The position numbers and the translations under genes were made by a program. Under the pieces are notes generated by a model. That model was not told the origin of the DNA, did not search any database, and was given only the letters and a program-made list of their open reading frames with translations. 64,000 nt of DNA from Mycolicibacterium palauense (GTDB lineage Bacteria > Actinomycetota > Actinomycetes > Mycobacteriales > Mycobacteriaceae). Position 1 is the first letter of the stretch. The number at the start of each line of letters is the position of its first letter. The DNA lies in NCBI RefSeq assembly GCF_002592005.1, contig NZ_NVQF01000012.1:31720-95719 (forward strand), written 5' to 3'. Positions 8,777 to 20,702 of the stretch are shown piece by piece.

Positions 8777-9370
8777 TCAGGTGACGGCGCGCCCCAGGTG
8801 GGCCATCAGCCGGGCCGTCGGGGTCGCGTCGTCGGGGGCCGGTTGAGCCGGCCCGAAGGCACCGGGCCGGCGCAGGGCCTCCTCGGGCACGCCCGCCACC
8901 AGCGCCTCACACATCGCCAGCAGGTCGTCGGGCAGCTCGGTCTCCCGGCCACCGCTGCGCCGTACGTCCCAGCTGTGCAACACCAGGTCGGCGACGGGAA
9001 ACGCCAGTGCGCGCCGCAGCGGCACCTCGCCCTGCGGTGAGGGCCGCGGCGCGTCCATGTCGGCCCCGGGCAGCGCGGCGTGCAGCCGCTCGGCGAGTTC
9101 GCGCAGATCCTCGACCGGCCGTTCGCTGACCCAGTCCGCCGGTTCGGAGGGGCCGCGCCAGATGTCCCCGCCCTCGACCTGGATCACCGCCTTGGTCGCG
9201 CTGCCCGTCGCGTGCCCCACCAGGTCACGCACGCTCCATCCGGCGAGGTTGGACGGCCGATCCCAGTCCGTCGCGGGGATCTGCTCCACCGCGGCGCTGA
9301 ACAGCTCCAGTGCGCGGTCCAGCGCGGTGCCGATCGGCATGGCATCGGTCATCGCCGCGTCGTCGGTCAT
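8777..9370 (-). CDS. Mycothiol-dependent maleylpyruvate isomerase-type (DinB-like) metal-binding protein
   Basis: 197 aa protein of the TIGR03086/maleylpyruvate isomerase N-terminal family, a four-helix DinB-like metal fold. The expected histidines are seen in LAGWSVRDLVGHATG (near residue 52) and DLVLHSWDVRR (near residue 133). Members use mycothiol or bind zinc, but most have no assigned reaction. Converges on pepN with a 14-base gap. Its start at 9370 is followed upstream by an inverted-repeat region (9411-9465). Confidence 0.75.
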   Translation of the reverse strand: MTDDAAMTDAMPIGTALDRALELFSAAVEQIPATDWDRPSNLAGWSVRDLVGHATGSATKAVIQVEGGDIWRGPSEPADWVSERPVEDLRELAERLHAALPGADMDAPRPSPQGEVPLRRALAFPVADLVLHSWDVRRSGGRETELPDDLLAMCEALVAGVPEEALRRPGAFGPAQPAPDDATPTARLMAHLGRAVT

Positions 9371-9410
9371 GGCCGCATCGTAACGGCACGCAGTACCGAC
9401 ACCCAGGATC

Positions 9411-9465
9411 GATTCGGTACTGAGCGCGAAGAATCGGCCCCGGAACTCGCTCTCAGTACCGAGTC
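9411..9465. repeat. 14-bp inverted repeat with CGGTAC-type boxes
   Basis: GATTCGGTACTGAG (9411-9424) and CTCAGTACCGAGTC (9452-9465) form an inverted repeat with 13 of 14 positions paired and a 27-base spacer. The core CGGTAC/GTACCG occurs again at about 9393 and 9469, making four boxes within 85 bases. It occupies the gap between the maleylpyruvate-isomerase-like gene and the oxidase accessory operon. It has no T-tract, so operator or mRNA structure are both possible. Confidence 0.5.
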
Positions 9466-9527
9466 AATCGGTACGGGACCGACGGGACGGGCGCGACGGG
9501 ACGGGCCCGCGATGTGGTGCGGTGCCG

Positions 9528-10013
9528 TCAGGGGCGCGAGATCGCGGCCGACATCACCCGCACGGCGCTGACCAGACCGTCGATGAGGTTGCCCTCCTGG
9601 AACGCCGACGCCGCGGCGGCCACACCCAGCGGGGCGGCCGCATCGGCGCCGCGCGCCTTGACGCCCTCGCCGTAGACGACCTCGATGGCCTTCTGGTTGG
9701 GCGACACGGCCAGTAGGACGGCGTCGTTGGGGGTGGGCACCCGGCCCAGGATGCGACGCGCCTCGGCGGCGGTGTCGGCCCCCAGCTCGCCGATGTAGAC
9801 CGCGAAGCGGGCCTTGGACGCCCGGGTGCCCCACTTCAGCGCCTCATCGAGCTCGACCCGCTCCGCGATGGAGAACGGGTAGTCCTCCGAGAGCGTGCCG
9901 GGCTCGGTGACGCCGGAGACCCGGCCGCTGGAGGTCACCGCCCAGCCGACCGGCAGCGACGCCGGATCGACGGTCGCGACGGTTGCGTGCTCACCACTTG
10001 CCACTTGCGCCAC
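9528..10013 (-). CDS. DUF5130 protein, cytochrome aa3 oxidase-associated subunit (Rv2468c-like)
   Basis: 161 aa soluble protein with a TPM/DUF5130-like fold: [12 protein letters not shown] near residue 70, then the hydrophobic strand [22 protein letters not shown]. The M. smegmatis homologues of this gene and the next were identified in cryo-EM structures of the III2-IV2 respiratory supercomplex as accessory subunits of cytochrome aa3 oxidase (CtaI and CtaJ; I am not sure which name belongs to which gene). The start at 10013 overlaps the upstream small membrane gene by 23 bases, so the two are coupled. Confidence 0.78.
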   Translation of the reverse strand: MAQVASGEHATVATVDPASLPVGWAVTSSGRVSGVTEPGTLSEDYPFSIAERVELDEALKWGTRASKARFAVYIGELGADTAAEARRILGRVPTPNDAVLLAVSPNQKAIEVVYGEGVKARGADAAAPLGVAAAASAFQEGNLIDGLVSAVRVMSAAISRP

Positions 10014-10230
10014 CTCCCACGGTCAGCTCCTCGGCACCGTGCCCGTGCCCGTGCCCGGCACCGACTTCCTCTTCGGTGGCGGCCCACAGGATCGGACCGT
10101 AGGTCCATTCGTCGGGCAGCGTGTAGGACTCGGGGTGGGGGCCCTTCTTGAGCATGGTCAGCAGGTACACGATCACCAGCACCAGGAGGGGAACCCCGCC
10201 CATCAGGGAATGGGTCAGCGCGGTACTCAC
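9991..10230 (-). CDS. Small single-pass membrane protein, cytochrome aa3 oxidase accessory subunit (Rv2468A-like)
   Basis: 79 aa. One transmembrane segment at residues 9-27 ([20 protein letters not shown]), then a cytosolic part with a His-rich stretch GHGHGHG. Placed immediately before the DUF5130 gene with an overlapping end, the same pair found associated with mycobacterial cytochrome aa3 oxidase. It probably anchors the DUF5130 partner to complex IV. The His run could bind metal; that is speculation. Confidence 0.75.
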   Translation of the reverse strand: MSTALTHSLMGGVPLLVLVIVYLLTMLKKGPHPESYTLPDEWTYGPILWAATEEEVGAGHGHGHGAEELTVGGGASGKW

Positions 10231-10269
10231 GGGGTAAACCTATCCCACCGGACCCGCCGGCTCTATCGA

Positions 10270-10320
10270 GACCGCGTTTCCCGCGCGTCCGGCCCGGGTT
10301 TTCCGACCCGGGACGCGGTC
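10270..10320 (-). terminator. Hairpin at the end of the HNH gene
   Basis: CCCGGGT (10293-10299) pairs with ACCCGGG (10306-10312). The adjoining ACGCGGTC (10313-10320) also pairs with GACCGCGT (10270-10277). The structure overlaps the stop codon of the minus-strand HNH gene. There is no clear U-tract, as is common in mycobacteria. Confidence 0.5.
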
Positions 10321-10978
10321 AGGCCGCGCCTTCCCCCAGATAGCGGGCCCACGCCGGATGCAGTTCCTTGACCGTGGACAGCAGCCGCCAGTGCTGGCCC
10401 TTGGGGGGCATCGGGGCCAACCGCAGCGCCCAGCCCAGCTCGGAGAGCAGCTTGTCGGCCTTGCGGTGATTGCACGGCGAGCAGCACGCCACGCAGTTCT
10501 CCCAGCTGTGCTCTCCCCCGCGGCTGCGCGGCACGACATGGTCGACGGTGTCGGCCTTGCTGCCGCAGTAGGCGCACCGGAACCGGTCCCGGTGCATCAG
10601 CGCCGCCCGGGTCATCGGGATGCGCGCCCGGTAGGGCACCCGCACATAGGACCGCAGCCGGATCACCGAAGGCACCGCGATGGTCCTGGTCGCCGAGTGG
10701 ATCACCGGCCCGTCGGGATCGTCGTGCACCACGTCGGCCTTACCGCACAGCAGCATGACCACCGCGCGCCGCATCGGCAGGGCGGTCAACGGTTCGTAGG
10801 TCGAGTTGAGCAGCAGCACCCGGCGCCGGCCCCACACCGAGACACTGTCGTGGGGCACGTGTACCGGCGGCGCGACGGTGTCGACGCTGTGCAACGCCGG
10901 TGCGCCGGCCGGGCCACCCAGGGCCCCCGGCACATGGCGGCCAGCTCGGTTCTTAGAGTTGCGTTTGCGCTGCGCCAT
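10319..10978 (-). CDS. HNH endonuclease (Rv2469c-like)
   Basis: 219 aa. The C-terminal half holds a zinc-bound HNH domain: CAYCGSKADTVDHVVPRSRG then CSPCNHRKAD, i.e. two CxxC pairs around the catalytic His. The preceding segment (RRVLLLNSTYEPLTALPMRR) is shared by a widespread group of actinobacterial and cyanobacterial HNH proteins. The N-terminal 55 residues are basic and low in complexity (MAQRKRNSKNRAGRH). Role unknown; no restriction or phage gene lies nearby. An upstream start at 11062 is possible but would add an unusual extension. Confidence 0.88.
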   Translation of the reverse strand: MAQRKRNSKNRAGRHVPGALGGPAGAPALHSVDTVAPPVHVPHDSVSVWGRRRVLLLNSTYEPLTALPMRRAVVMLLCGKADVVHDDPDGPVIHSATRTIAVPSVIRLRSYVRVPYRARIPMTRAALMHRDRFRCAYCGSKADTVDHVVPRSRGGEHSWENCVACCSPCNHRKADKLLSELGWALRLAPMPPKGQHWRLLSTVKELHPAWARYLGEGAA

Positions 10979-11128
10979 CGGTCCTCCGCGGACAGTCCAC
11001 CATGGATCGGGAACCGCCGCACGGCAATTTGCGCCGTGTTCGCTGGTCAATCCGATGAACATCGCGTGACGCGCGGCCGGGTCACGGGGTCAACCGCCTC
11101 GTCACAGCACGCACGAGGGGAGAAGTTT

Positions 11129-12181
11129 GTGACATACGAACCGTACGGTCAGGGGCCCGGCGACCCCCGGTATCCGCAGTATCCCGACGGGCCGCCCGAG
11201 ACCGGCCCGCCGTTCGCGTACGGGCCCGGGCCCGGCGGTCCGCAGGCCCCCTACGGCCCGCCCGGGCAGCCGGGGCCCTTCCCGCCCGGGGCCTGGGCGG
11301 GCCCGCCCCAGCCACCGGAGCGGACCAACCCGCTGGCCACGCTGTCGGTGGTGTTCGCGTTCGTCTTCGCCCCCGTCGGCGCGGTCCTCGGCCATCTGGC
11401 GCTCTCGCAGATCCGGCAGCGCTTCCAGCCGGGACGCGACCGGGCGATCATCGGGCTGACGCTGTCCTACACGTTCATCATGCTGGCGGTGTTCGCGCTG
11501 GCGCTGTGGGGCATCACCGCCACCAGCCCGTCGACGTCGACGGTCGCCGTTCCCGGCACCTCACTGGCCCCCGGAGCGGGCCCGGCACCGAGCGTGCAGG
11601 TGCGGCCCCCGCAGGCGGCCGGCCCGGACCTGTCGGCGGTGCTGCTGAACCCGCAGGAGATCCGCGCGATCATGGGCAACCCGAAGCTGCGGTCGGCCGA
11701 GGAGGGTTCCGGCGGCGGCGACGCGGCCAGCGACGCCAAGGCCGAACCGGCCGAGTGCGCGGGCACGGTGATCGCGGGGCTGGCCACCGAGTACACCGAC
11801 GCCGAGAGCTTCCGGAAACTGAATCTGTCCGATCCCGACAGCGCGATGCTCGTCGACCAGTTCGCCGCCCGTTTCGCCGGCAGCACCGACGCCCGCGATT
11901 TCGTGTCCCGGGTCACCAAGACCTGGCGGGGCTGCGCGGGCGAGAAGCTGACGCTGTCGGCCTCGGGACTGACGTCGCTGACCTGGCGGGTGGGCACCCC
12001 GGTCCAGAAACAGAACGTGACCACCCTGGTCAACACCTTTCTGGGCGCCAAGCCGCTGCCCTACTACCGCATCCTGGCGGCCAAGAGCAACGTCGTCATC
12101 GACCTCAGCGTCTTCGCCCTGAAGATCGACGACGAACCGGCCACGATCGCCGAGGAGATGCTCTCGCGTATCCCCGGCTGA
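11129..12181 (+). CDS. Proline-rich DUF4190 membrane protein with PknH-like extracellular sensor domain
   Basis: 350 aa. Residues 1-60 are rich in Gly/Pro/Tyr (cytosolic). A DUF4190-type double membrane segment follows (LATLSVVFAFVFAPVGAVLG and FIMLAVFALALWGI), then a Ser/Thr/Pro linker and a C-terminal extracytoplasmic domain of about 190 residues. That domain has two cysteines (PAECAG, WRGCAG) in the pattern of the PknH extracellular sensor domain. The start is a GTG at 11129 with GAGGGGAGAAG just before it. Probably a cell-envelope sensor or lipoprotein-like protein without a kinase part. Confidence 0.75.
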   Translation: MTYEPYGQGPGDPRYPQYPDGPPETGPPFAYGPGPGGPQAPYGPPGQPGPFPPGAWAGPPQPPERTNPLATLSVVFAFVFAPVGAVLGHLALSQIRQRFQPGRDRAIIGLTLSYTFIMLAVFALALWGITATSPSTSTVAVPGTSLAPGAGPAPSVQVRPPQAAGPDLSAVLLNPQEIRAIMGNPKLRSAEEGSGGGDAASDAKAEPAECAGTVIAGLATEYTDAESFRKLNLSDPDSAMLVDQFAARFAGSTDARDFVSRVTKTWRGCAGEKLTLSASGLTSLTWRVGTPVQKQNVTTLVNTFLGAKPLPYYRILAAKSNVVIDLSVFALKIDDEPATIAEEMLSRIPG

Positions 12182-12196
12182 CGGGCATCGGCCACA

Positions 12197-12601
12197 ATGG
12201 AGGAGATGGAACCGGTGCAGCAGTCCTTCTATGACGCCGTCGGCGGGCACGAGACGTTCGACAAGATCGTGTCGACCTTCTATGAGCTGGTCCGCGACGA
12301 CGAGATCCTTCGGCCCCTCTACCCCGAGGACGACCTCGACGGTGCCGAGGAACGGCTGCGGATGTTCCTCGAGCAGTACTGGGGTGGGCCGCGCACCTAT
12401 TCCGATCGGCGTGGGCACCCCAGGCTGCGGATGCGCCACAGCCCGTTCCGGATCGGCTTTCTCGAGCGCGACGCCTGGCTGCGCTGCATGCACACCGCGG
12501 TGGCCTCGATCGACTCCGAGACCCTCGACGACGCGCACCGCAAGGCGCTGCTGGACTATCTGGAGATGGCCGCGCAGTCGATGGTGAACTCGCCGTTCTG
12601 A
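12197..12601 (+). CDS. glbO: Group II truncated haemoglobin (trHbO)
   Basis: 134 aa 2-on-2 globin. The proximal His F8 is in [10 protein letters not shown] and the group-II Trp G8 in [23 protein letters not shown] matches the CD/E region of mycobacterial GlbO. It binds O2/NO and is proposed to help respiration at low oxygen. It follows the DUF4190 gene by 15 bases and may share its transcript. A second ATG nine bases downstream is possible. Here glbO is followed directly by the Rv2474c-like gene; the M. tuberculosis Rv2471-Rv2473 genes are absent. Confidence 0.95.
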   Translation: MEEMEPVQQSFYDAVGGHETFDKIVSTFYELVRDDEILRPLYPEDDLDGAEERLRMFLEQYWGGPRTYSDRRGHPRLRMRHSPFRIGFLERDAWLRCMHTAVASIDSETLDDAHRKALLDYLEMAAQSMVNSPF

Positions 12602-12626
12602 GCCCGCAGGACGGTCCGGCGCGGGT

Positions 12627-13313
12627 TCAGCGCAGGACCAGCGCCGGGTCGCCGCGGCGCCGGTAGATCGACCCGAACCGGGCGTCGATGCGCAGCCACG
12701 CCGGCAGCGCCCGCACCCGCACGATCTCGTCGGCGGCCACCGTCTCGGGGGCGAACTCGTCGGCCCCGCCGGCCGACTGCGGCAGGAAACCCAGCGCCGT
12801 CAGCGCGAACACGCAGCGCATCGGGATGCCGACGGTGAGGTCGCCGGCGCTGACGCTGACCACCTCCTGATCCAGCAGCGACACCGGCGGGCCCTGGCCG
12901 CTGCCGTGCTCGCGCGCCAGGGCCACTCCCCGCTGAGCCAGGTCGAGCATCACGCGGGCGGGCACGTCGTCGAGGTGGACGAAGCCCGACTCCGGCGGCA
13001 GCGCGCCCCGCCAGGCCGAGTCCATCGGGAAGCCGGGGTCGACGAACCCGGAGTCGTCCATGGCCGCGAGTCCCCGGGACAGCTGATCGGCCCCGGCGCT
13101 GAGGTCGTCGGGGCGCACCCGACCGGCCACCACGCGGCTGGCCAGCACGTCGAACCCGGTCGCCACCCACGCCACCACCGACCCCGGTGCCCGGTTGCGC
13201 AGCCGGATCACGGCCGCGTCGTCGAGGCGCTGCACCCGCTCGGCGAACGTGGCCAGGTCCGTGCGTTGGGCGGGATCGGCCAGCCAGATCCCGCGCTCGG
13301 TTATCGCAGCCAC
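12627..13313 (-). CDS. Conserved mycobacterial protein of unknown function (Rv2474c-like)
   Basis: 228 aa, no membrane segment or known catalytic motif that I can see. Recognised only by position between glbO and the thioesterase. It contains a FDVLASRVVAGRVRPDDLSAGADQ helix-rich middle and a beta-rich C-terminal half. Its start overlaps the thioesterase stop by 13 bases, so it is the last gene of the gdh-thioesterase transcript. Confidence 0.8.
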   Translation of the reverse strand: MAAITERGIWLADPAQRTDLATFAERVQRLDDAAVIRLRNRAPGSVVAWVATGFDVLASRVVAGRVRPDDLSAGADQLSRGLAAMDDSGFVDPGFPMDSAWRGALPPESGFVHLDDVPARVMLDLAQRGVALAREHGSGQGPPVSLLDQEVVSVSAGDLTVGIPMRCVFALTALGFLPQSAGGADEFAPETVAADEIVRVRALPAWLRIDARFGSIYRRRGDPALVLR

Positions 13314-13714
13314 CGCTGGAGGTATTCGCGGTGCTGCGGTGAGAGCCGCACCAGGCGCTGGTCGTTGATGTCGAAGGCGGCCAGCTGCGTCTCGGCGATC
13401 ACCGCGGGCCGCGAATCGGGGTCGGCGTTGACCGAACGCACCTCGTAGCCCAGGGTGAAGTCCACCGCGCGCAGCCGGTTGACCCAGATGGTGACCTGCA
13501 GCGGCGAGTCGACCAGCCGCAGCTGCCCCTTGTAGGCGACCTTCACCTCGGCGATCAGCAGCCCCGTGGTGGTGATATCGGCGGCGAAGGCGTCGGCCAG
13601 GAACGGCACCCGGGCCTCTTCGAGGATGGTGACCATGGTGGCGTGATTGACGTGCTGGTACATGTCGATGTCCGACCAGCGCACCGGCACCGGCGTGACG
13701 AACCGTTCGCCCAC
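13301..13714 (-). CDS. Hot-dog-fold acyl-CoA thioesterase (4HBT type, Rv2475c-like)
   Basis: 137 aa single hot-dog domain. The 4-hydroxybenzoyl-CoA-thioesterase motif SDIDMYQHVNHATMVTILEE carries the catalytic Asp and the HVN turn. Three tandem GTG codons (13720, 13717, 13714) follow AGGAGA; the third has the best spacing and was chosen. It starts 15 bases after the gdh stop, so it is in the gdh operon. Acyl-CoA substrate unknown. Confidence 0.85.
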   Translation of the reverse strand: MGERFVTPVPVRWSDIDMYQHVNHATMVTILEEARVPFLADAFAADITTTGLLIAEVKVAYKGQLRLVDSPLQVTIWVNRLRAVDFTLGYEVRSVNADPDSRPAVIAETQLAAFDINDQRLVRLSPQHREYLQRWLR

Positions 13715-13728
13715 CACCACTCTCCTGT

Positions 13729-16700
13729 TCAGCTCGTCCGGGTCATGTTGCGGATCTGGCGCGCGGCCACCGACAGCGTCGCCAGGTCGAGGATCTCGGC
13801 CTCGGCGATCTCGGTGAGGGTGCGGTGCGCGCGGTCGACCCGGGAGCCGTTGGTGTGCTGCCACTCGGCGATCTTCTGCTCGCCGCTCTCGTCGGGTTCG
13901 CCGACGGCCAGCACGTCAATGGTCAACTGCCGCAACGAACTGTAGATGTCGTCGCGGATGGCCAGCCGCGCCAGGGCGTGCCACCGGTCGTCGCGGGGCA
14001 GCCGGGACACCGCGGTCAGCAGCCCGTCGGCGCCGAGGTGGTCCATCAGCGCGTAGTAGGTCTCGGCGACCTCGACCTCGTCGCGTTCGACGATGTCGGC
14101 GATGTCGATGACGTCGAGCAGGCTGTACTGGTAGAGCACGGTGGCCACGGTGTAGGCCAGGTCCTCGGGGGCGCCCTGGGCGGCGAACTCGGTGGCTTCC
14201 CGGTTGACGATCGCGAGGTCGTCGCCGCGCAGCCATTCACGCATCCGCGGGGTCAGGGCGGCCACCTTGGCCCCGAACCGGTTGATCTCGGCGCCGACGG
14301 CCAGCGGCTGCGGGCGGAAGTTGAGCAGCCAGCGGGCCGAGCGGTCGACGAGCCGGCGCAGGTCCAGCGTCATCCGGTCGGAGACGTGCACCGGGATGTG
14401 GTGGACCAGGCTGGCCTCCCGGATCTGGCGCCAGACCCCGCCGATGCCGAAGATCTGGTCGGTGGCCACGAAGGAGCGCACGGCGTCGACGTAGCCGACG
14501 CCGGCGTCCTCGGTGACGCGGTAGGCGTAGGTGATGCCACCGGTGTCGACGACGTCGTTGACCAGCATCGTGGTGGTGATCTCGCGGCGTAGCTGATGCG
14601 CGCGGATCTCGGGGACGAAATGGTCCCGCAGCGGGCCCGGGAAATACGAGGGCAGCCGCGCGGCGAACACGTCCTGGTCGGGCAGTTCGCTGGCCAGCAC
14701 GTCGTCCTTGAGCGCCAGCTTGACGTGGGCCATCAGGGTGGCCAGCTCCGGGGAGGTCAGCCCCAGTCCGGCCTCGGTGCGCCGGCGGATCTCCTTGTCG
14801 GTGGGCAGCGCCTCCAGCTGGCGGTTGAGGTCGCGCCTGGTCTCCAGTTCGGCGATCTGGCGGGCGTGCACGTTGAGCAGGCTGGGTGCGTTGGCCCGGC
14901 TGGTGCCCATCAGGTCGTTCTGCTCGGCGTTGTCGGTGAGCACCAGCTCACCGACCTCGTCGGTCATCGATTCGAGCAGCCCGGTGCGTTCGGCGGGGTC
15001 CACCTTGCCCGCGGTGACCAGCGAGTCGATCAGGATCTTGATGTTGACCTCGTGGTCGGAGCAGTCCACGCCCGCGGAGTTGTCCAGGGCGTCGGTGTTG
15101 ATCCGGCCGCCGGTCAGGTCGAACTCGACCCGGCCCAGCGACGTGACGCCGAGGTTGCCACCTTCGCCGATCACCTTGGCCCGCACCTGGTTTGCGTTGA
15201 CCCGGACCAGGTCGTTGGCCCGGTCGCCGACGTCGGCGTCGGATTCGGTTTCGGCCTTGACGTAGGTGCCGATACCGCCGTTCCACAGCAGCTCGACCGG
15301 GGCCTTGAGGATGGCCCGCACCAGCGCCGGCGGGGTCAGTTCGGTGATCGACTCGTCGATGTCGAGCGCCGAGCGCACCTGGGGGCTGATCGGGATCGAC
15401 TTCTGCTCGCGACTGTAGACACCGCCGCCCGCCGAGATCAGCGACTCGTCGTAGTCGGTCCAGCTGGAACGCGGGAGGTTGAACAGCCGGGTCCGCTCGG
15501 CGAACGAGGACGCCGCATCGGGGTCGGGGTCCAGGAAGATGTGCATGTGGTTGAACGCGGCCACCAGCCGGATGTGCTCGGAGAGCAGCATGCCGTTGCC
15601 GAACACGTCGCCGCTCATGTCGCCGATGCCCACGACGGTGAAATCCTCGGTCTGGGTGTCGACGCCCATCTCGCGGAAGTGCCGGCGCACGCTTTCCCAC
15701 GCGCCCTTGGCGGTGATCCCCATGGCCTTGTGGTCGTAGCCCACCGAGCCGCCGGAGGCGAACGCGTCCCCGAGCCAGAAGCCGTAGGACTTGGCGACGT
15801 CGTTGGCGATGTCGGAGAAGGTGGCGGTGCCCTTGTCGGCGGCCACCACCAGGTAGGCGTCGTCGCCGTCGCGCCGGACCACCCCGTCGGGGCACACCAC
15901 CGCCCCGGTGGAGCGGTCGACGTTGTCGGTCACGTCGAGCAGTCCGCCGATGAACAGCCGGTAGCAGGCGACGCCCTCGTGGCGGGTGTTCTCCCGGTCG
16001 GTGCCGGGATCGCCGGTGGCCAGCGGAGGCCGCTTGACGACGAATCCGCCCTTGGCGCCGACGGGCACGATGACGGCGTTCTTGACCGCCTGGGCCTTCA
16101 CCAGCCCGAGGATCTCGGTGCGGAAGTCCTCCCGGCGGTCCGACCAGCGCAGTCCGCCGCGGGCCACCGCCCCGAAGCGCAGGTGCACGCCCTCCACCCG
16201 CGGCGAGTAGACGAAGATCTCGAACCGCGGGCGCGGCAGCGGCAGTTCGTCGATGAGCCCGGGATTGAGCTTCATCGACAGCACCCCCTGGGCGCGGGCC
16301 GAGTCGGCTCTGTCGACGAAGTAGTTGGTGCGCAGGGTGGCCTGGATCAGCGAGGCGAACCCGCGCAGCACCCGGTCGGTGTCCAGGCTGACCAGCGCGT
16401 CGATACCGGCGGAGACCTCGGCCGCGGCGGTCTGGGCGCGCTGGGCCTTGTCGGCGTCGGACTGGTCGGGGTCGAACAGCGCCTCGAAGAGCTTGACCAG
16501 CGACAGCGCGGTGTTCGAGTTCTCGTTGATCACCGACTCGATGTGTCCCTGGCTGTACGGGAAGCCGGCCTGGCGCAGGTACTTGGCGTAGGCGCGCACG
16601 ATCTCGACCTGTCGCCAGGTCAGGCCGGCCCGCAGCACCAGTTCGTTGAACCGGTCGATCTCCACGCGGCCACCGAAGATGGCGGTCACCGCGTCGGCGA

Positions 16701-18597
16701 AACGCTCTGCCAGGTCGTCGATCTCGCCGGCACCGGTGGCGGGGATGGTCGGGTGCGGGGTGACCCGGAACTGGTAGATCCACACCGCGAGCCCGTCGCG
16801 ACGGGTCACCGTGAACGGACGTTCGTCGAGCACCACCACGCCCATGCTCTGCAGCATCGGCAGCAGCTCGCTCAGCGAGGCCGAACGGCCGCCCAGATAC
16901 CAGGTAAGCCGGTGATTCTGGGTGTCGTTGTCCGCGGCGAACACCAGTTTCACCGCGCCGTCGTCGAGCCGTTCGATGATGGCGATGTCGTCGATGGCCT
17001 GCCGGGGTGACACCGCCTGCTTGTAGACCTCGGGGAAGGCGGTGGCGTAGTGCTCGGCCGCGGCCTGGCCGATCGAACCCTGCTGGACGGCTCCGAGCAG
17101 CCGGTCGGCCCAGGTCCGGGCGGCCTCGGTGAGCAGGCCCTGGATCCGGGTCTGGTTGGCCGGCGACACGTCGATGTCGTGGCGGCTGGTGCCCTCGGGC
17201 ATCTTGACGGTGAAGTGCACCGAGGCCCAGGGGAATTCGGTGACACGGGCGGCGTAGTCGATGCTGTTGCCGCCGAACTCGCGGACCAGGATCTCCTGCA
17301 TCCGGAGCCGGACGGCGGTGGTGTAGCGGTCACGCGGGAGATACACCAGGCAGGACACGAAGTGGCCCAGCCGGTCGGCCCGCACGAACAGCAGGGTGCG
17401 CCGGCGCGAGCCGAGGTCGATGACGGCCATGGCCAGGTCGTGCAGGTCGGCGCCGCCGAGCGCGAACAGCTCCGAGCGCGGCACGGTCTGCAGCACGTCC
17501 ATCAGCAGCTGCCCCGGATGGCTGGGGTCGTTCTCGGCCAGCGCCTGCGCCTCCCGCACCCGCTGCGCGATCAGCGGGATGTCCAGGACGTTGGCGTTCA
17601 TGGCGGCCACGGTGAACAGCCCGACGAAGCGGTGCTCCACGACGTCGGGGCGGCGTTCCTCGCGCACCACCACGATGTAGGGATAGGCCCCGTAGCGCTG
17701 GAAGCTGGGCACGGTGGCCTGGGCCAGGGCGAACAGCTCGCCCGCGCTGGTCAGCGGCGGTAGTACGTGGTCGCGGCGCAGCACCACACCGAGCCGGCTG
17801 GCCTCGTCGACGGAGGCGCGCCCGTCGTCGATGCGGCACTGCTGATAACCCAGCAGCACGAAGTGCCCGTCGGCCAGCCACCGCAGCAGGTCGGCGACGT
17901 CGCGACGCTCGGTACCGGGGAACCGTCCGCCCTCGTCGGTGCCGACCTCCTCGGCCAGGCCCTGCAGCGCCGAGTGCAGCGCGGCGGCGTCGGCGGCGAC
18001 CAGGCGGGCGTCGGCGAGCACCCTGGGCAGCAGCTTCTGCGCCTCCTGCAGGGCCGACTCGTTGATGGTGCGGGACAGCTGGACGTGCACCCAGGCCTCG
18101 GCGGTGCCGTCGGCGCCGGCTCCCCCGTTTGCGCCCGCGTCGCCGTCGGCCCGGAGGTCCAGCAGGTCGCCCCGGGCGCTGCGGCGCACCCGCAGGACGG
18201 GATTCATGATCGCCACGTAGGCCACGCCCAGGCGGTGCAGCAGCACGGTGACCGAGTCGATGAGGGTGGGAACCTGATCGGTGACCACCTGCAGGGCCGG
18301 ACCGAACCCGCCCGGGTCGCCGGCCGGGTAGACCGCGACCAGAGTCTGGCCGGCCTCACGTTTGCGGGCGAGGCGGTACTGGGCCGCCGGCAGCGTCTCG
18401 GGCAGCGGGTCGAGGGCTCCGGCCGCGGGCAGCTCACCGGTGTCGGCCGAGTCGGCGTCGGTCTCCGGGGCGTCGCCGTGCGGGCCCCGGTAGGTCTCCA
18501 GGTAGGCCGTGCGGACGGCGGCGGCCAGATCGGGGTCCAGCGTCGACCAGTCCGCCAGCACATCGGGATTCGCAGTCGTTCCCGGATTCACCGTCAT
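13729..18597 (-). CDS. gdh: NAD-specific glutamate dehydrogenase, 180-kDa class
   Basis: 1622 aa, the large L_180 GDH that oxidatively deaminates glutamate to 2-oxoglutarate. About 700 N-terminal residues form ACT/PAS-like regulatory segments. The catalytic core near residues 800-1200 includes the glutamate-binding [19 protein letters not shown] with MKLNPG nearby, and [11 protein letters not shown] helical C-terminal domain completes it. In mycobacteria this enzyme is inhibited by unphosphorylated GarA. Start at the ATG at 18597 ([10 protein letters not shown]) with GGGAGG before it. Confidence 0.96.
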   Translation of the reverse strand: MTVNPGTTANPDVLADWSTLDPDLAAAVRTAYLETYRGPHGDAPETDADSADTGELPAAGALDPLPETLPAAQYRLARKREAGQTLVAVYPAGDPGGFGPALQVVTDQVPTLIDSVTVLLHRLGVAYVAIMNPVLRVRRSARGDLLDLRADGDAGANGGAGADGTAEAWVHVQLSRTINESALQEAQKLLPRVLADARLVAADAAALHSALQGLAEEVGTDEGGRFPGTERRDVADLLRWLADGHFVLLGYQQCRIDDGRASVDEASRLGVVLRRDHVLPPLTSAGELFALAQATVPSFQRYGAYPYIVVVREERRPDVVEHRFVGLFTVAAMNANVLDIPLIAQRVREAQALAENDPSHPGQLLMDVLQTVPRSELFALGGADLHDLAMAVIDLGSRRRTLLFVRADRLGHFVSCLVYLPRDRYTTAVRLRMQEILVREFGGNSIDYAARVTEFPWASVHFTVKMPEGTSRHDIDVSPANQTRIQGLLTEAARTWADRLLGAVQQGSIGQAAAEHYATAFPEVYKQAVSPRQAIDDIAIIERLDDGAVKLVFAADNDTQNHRLTWYLGGRSASLSELLPMLQSMGVVVLDERPFTVTRRDGLAVWIYQFRVTPHPTIPATGAGEIDDLAERFADAVTAIFGGRVEIDRFNELVLRAGLTWRQVEIVRAYAKYLRQAGFPYSQGHIESVINENSNTALSLVKLFEALFDPDQSDADKAQRAQTAAAEVSAGIDALVSLDTDRVLRGFASLIQATLRTNYFVDRADSARAQGVLSMKLNPGLIDELPLPRPRFEIFVYSPRVEGVHLRFGAVARGGLRWSDRREDFRTEILGLVKAQAVKNAVIVPVGAKGGFVVKRPPLATGDPGTDRENTRHEGVACYRLFIGGLLDVTDNVDRSTGAVVCPDGVVRRDGDDAYLVVAADKGTATFSDIANDVAKSYGFWLGDAFASGGSVGYDHKAMGITAKGAWESVRRHFREMGVDTQTEDFTVVGIGDMSGDVFGNGMLLSEHIRLVAAFNHMHIFLDPDPDAASSFAERTRLFNLPRSSWTDYDESLISAGGGVYSREQKSIPISPQVRSALDIDESITELTPPALVRAILKAPVELLWNGGIGTYVKAETESDADVGDRANDLVRVNANQVRAKVIGEGGNLGVTSLGRVEFDLTGGRINTDALDNSAGVDCSDHEVNIKILIDSLVTAGKVDPAERTGLLESMTDEVGELVLTDNAEQNDLMGTSRANAPSLLNVHARQIAELETRRDLNRQLEALPTDKEIRRRTEAGLGLTSPELATLMAHVKLALKDDVLASELPDQDVFAARLPSYFPGPLRDHFVPEIRAHQLRREITTTMLVNDVVDTGGITYAYRVTEDAGVGYVDAVRSFVATDQIFGIGGVWRQIREASLVHHIPVHVSDRMTLDLRRLVDRSARWLLNFRPQPLAVGAEINRFGAKVAALTPRMREWLRGDDLAIVNREATEFAAQGAPEDLAYTVATVLYQYSLLDVIDIADIVERDEVEVAETYYALMDHLGADGLLTAVSRLPRDDRWHALARLAIRDDIYSSLRQLTIDVLAVGEPDESGEQKIAEWQHTNGSRVDRAHRTLTEIAEAEILDLATLSVAARQIRNMTRTS

Positions 18598-18759
18598 GCG
18601 GATCCCTCCCTGACTCAACGCGTACCGGCCGTCGTTGGATGTCGCCGCCACCGCGGCGACTCGGCACGCACCCGCGACACTAGTAGCCCGGCGAGTGGCT
18701 GCGCGCAAACCCGCCAGATATGTTGCCGGCGGACCGCCGAGCGCCCCGTCCGGCCGGAC

Positions 18760-20436
<1,677 letters not shown>

Positions 20437-20555
20437 GCCGGAGTCGCGCCTTTCTGGTCGACAGGTTGGTGCTCGCCGACCATCCTAGGCGGGTCGCCAA
20501 ACCGCGAGCTATCAGCCGTATCGCAACCCGTCCCGATCGCGCACCCCACCGGCCA

Positions 20556-20577
20556 TGACATCGCCGGTGATATCACT
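20556..20577. promoter_or_regulatory. Palindromic 20-bp dyad upstream of ettA, copy 1
   Basis: The core TGACATCGCCGGTGATATCA is an interrupted palindrome (TGAYATCRCC joined to its complement), with 8 of 10 positions symmetrical. An identical 22-base copy begins exactly 84 bases away. It lies 120 bases upstream of the ettA start. This looks like a regulator binding site. Confidence 0.55.
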
Positions 20578-20639
20578 TCCGCCGGCCCGGCCCGACCCCG
20601 AACCGGCGCGCGGGAACGGACATGTCACCCCCGCCGAAG

Positions 20640-20661
20640 TGACATCGCCGGTGATATCACT
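20640..20661. promoter_or_regulatory. Palindromic 20-bp dyad upstream of ettA, copy 2
   Basis: Identical over 22 bases to 20556-20577; the 84-base period is eight helical turns, so both face the same side of the DNA. The left end additionally pairs with ATGTCAC at 20622-20628. Confidence 0.55.
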
Positions 20662-20702
20662 CCCCGGCCGGCCGACTCGGCGGCCGGCGGGGCGGGGAAC
20701 CG

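Noticed and set aside
14596..17010. 804-codon open frame antisense to gdh (and similar long frames opposite pepN, ettA, plsC and accD1).
   Set aside because: Antisense frames stay open because of GC-rich third positions; composition is Gly/Arg/His/Gln-rich, without domains, and the opposite strand holds clear enzymes.
20622..20645. Toxin-antitoxin or phage operator in the ettA-ssb gap.
   Set aside because: No small paired genes present; the inverted repeat is part of the ettA upstream boxes.
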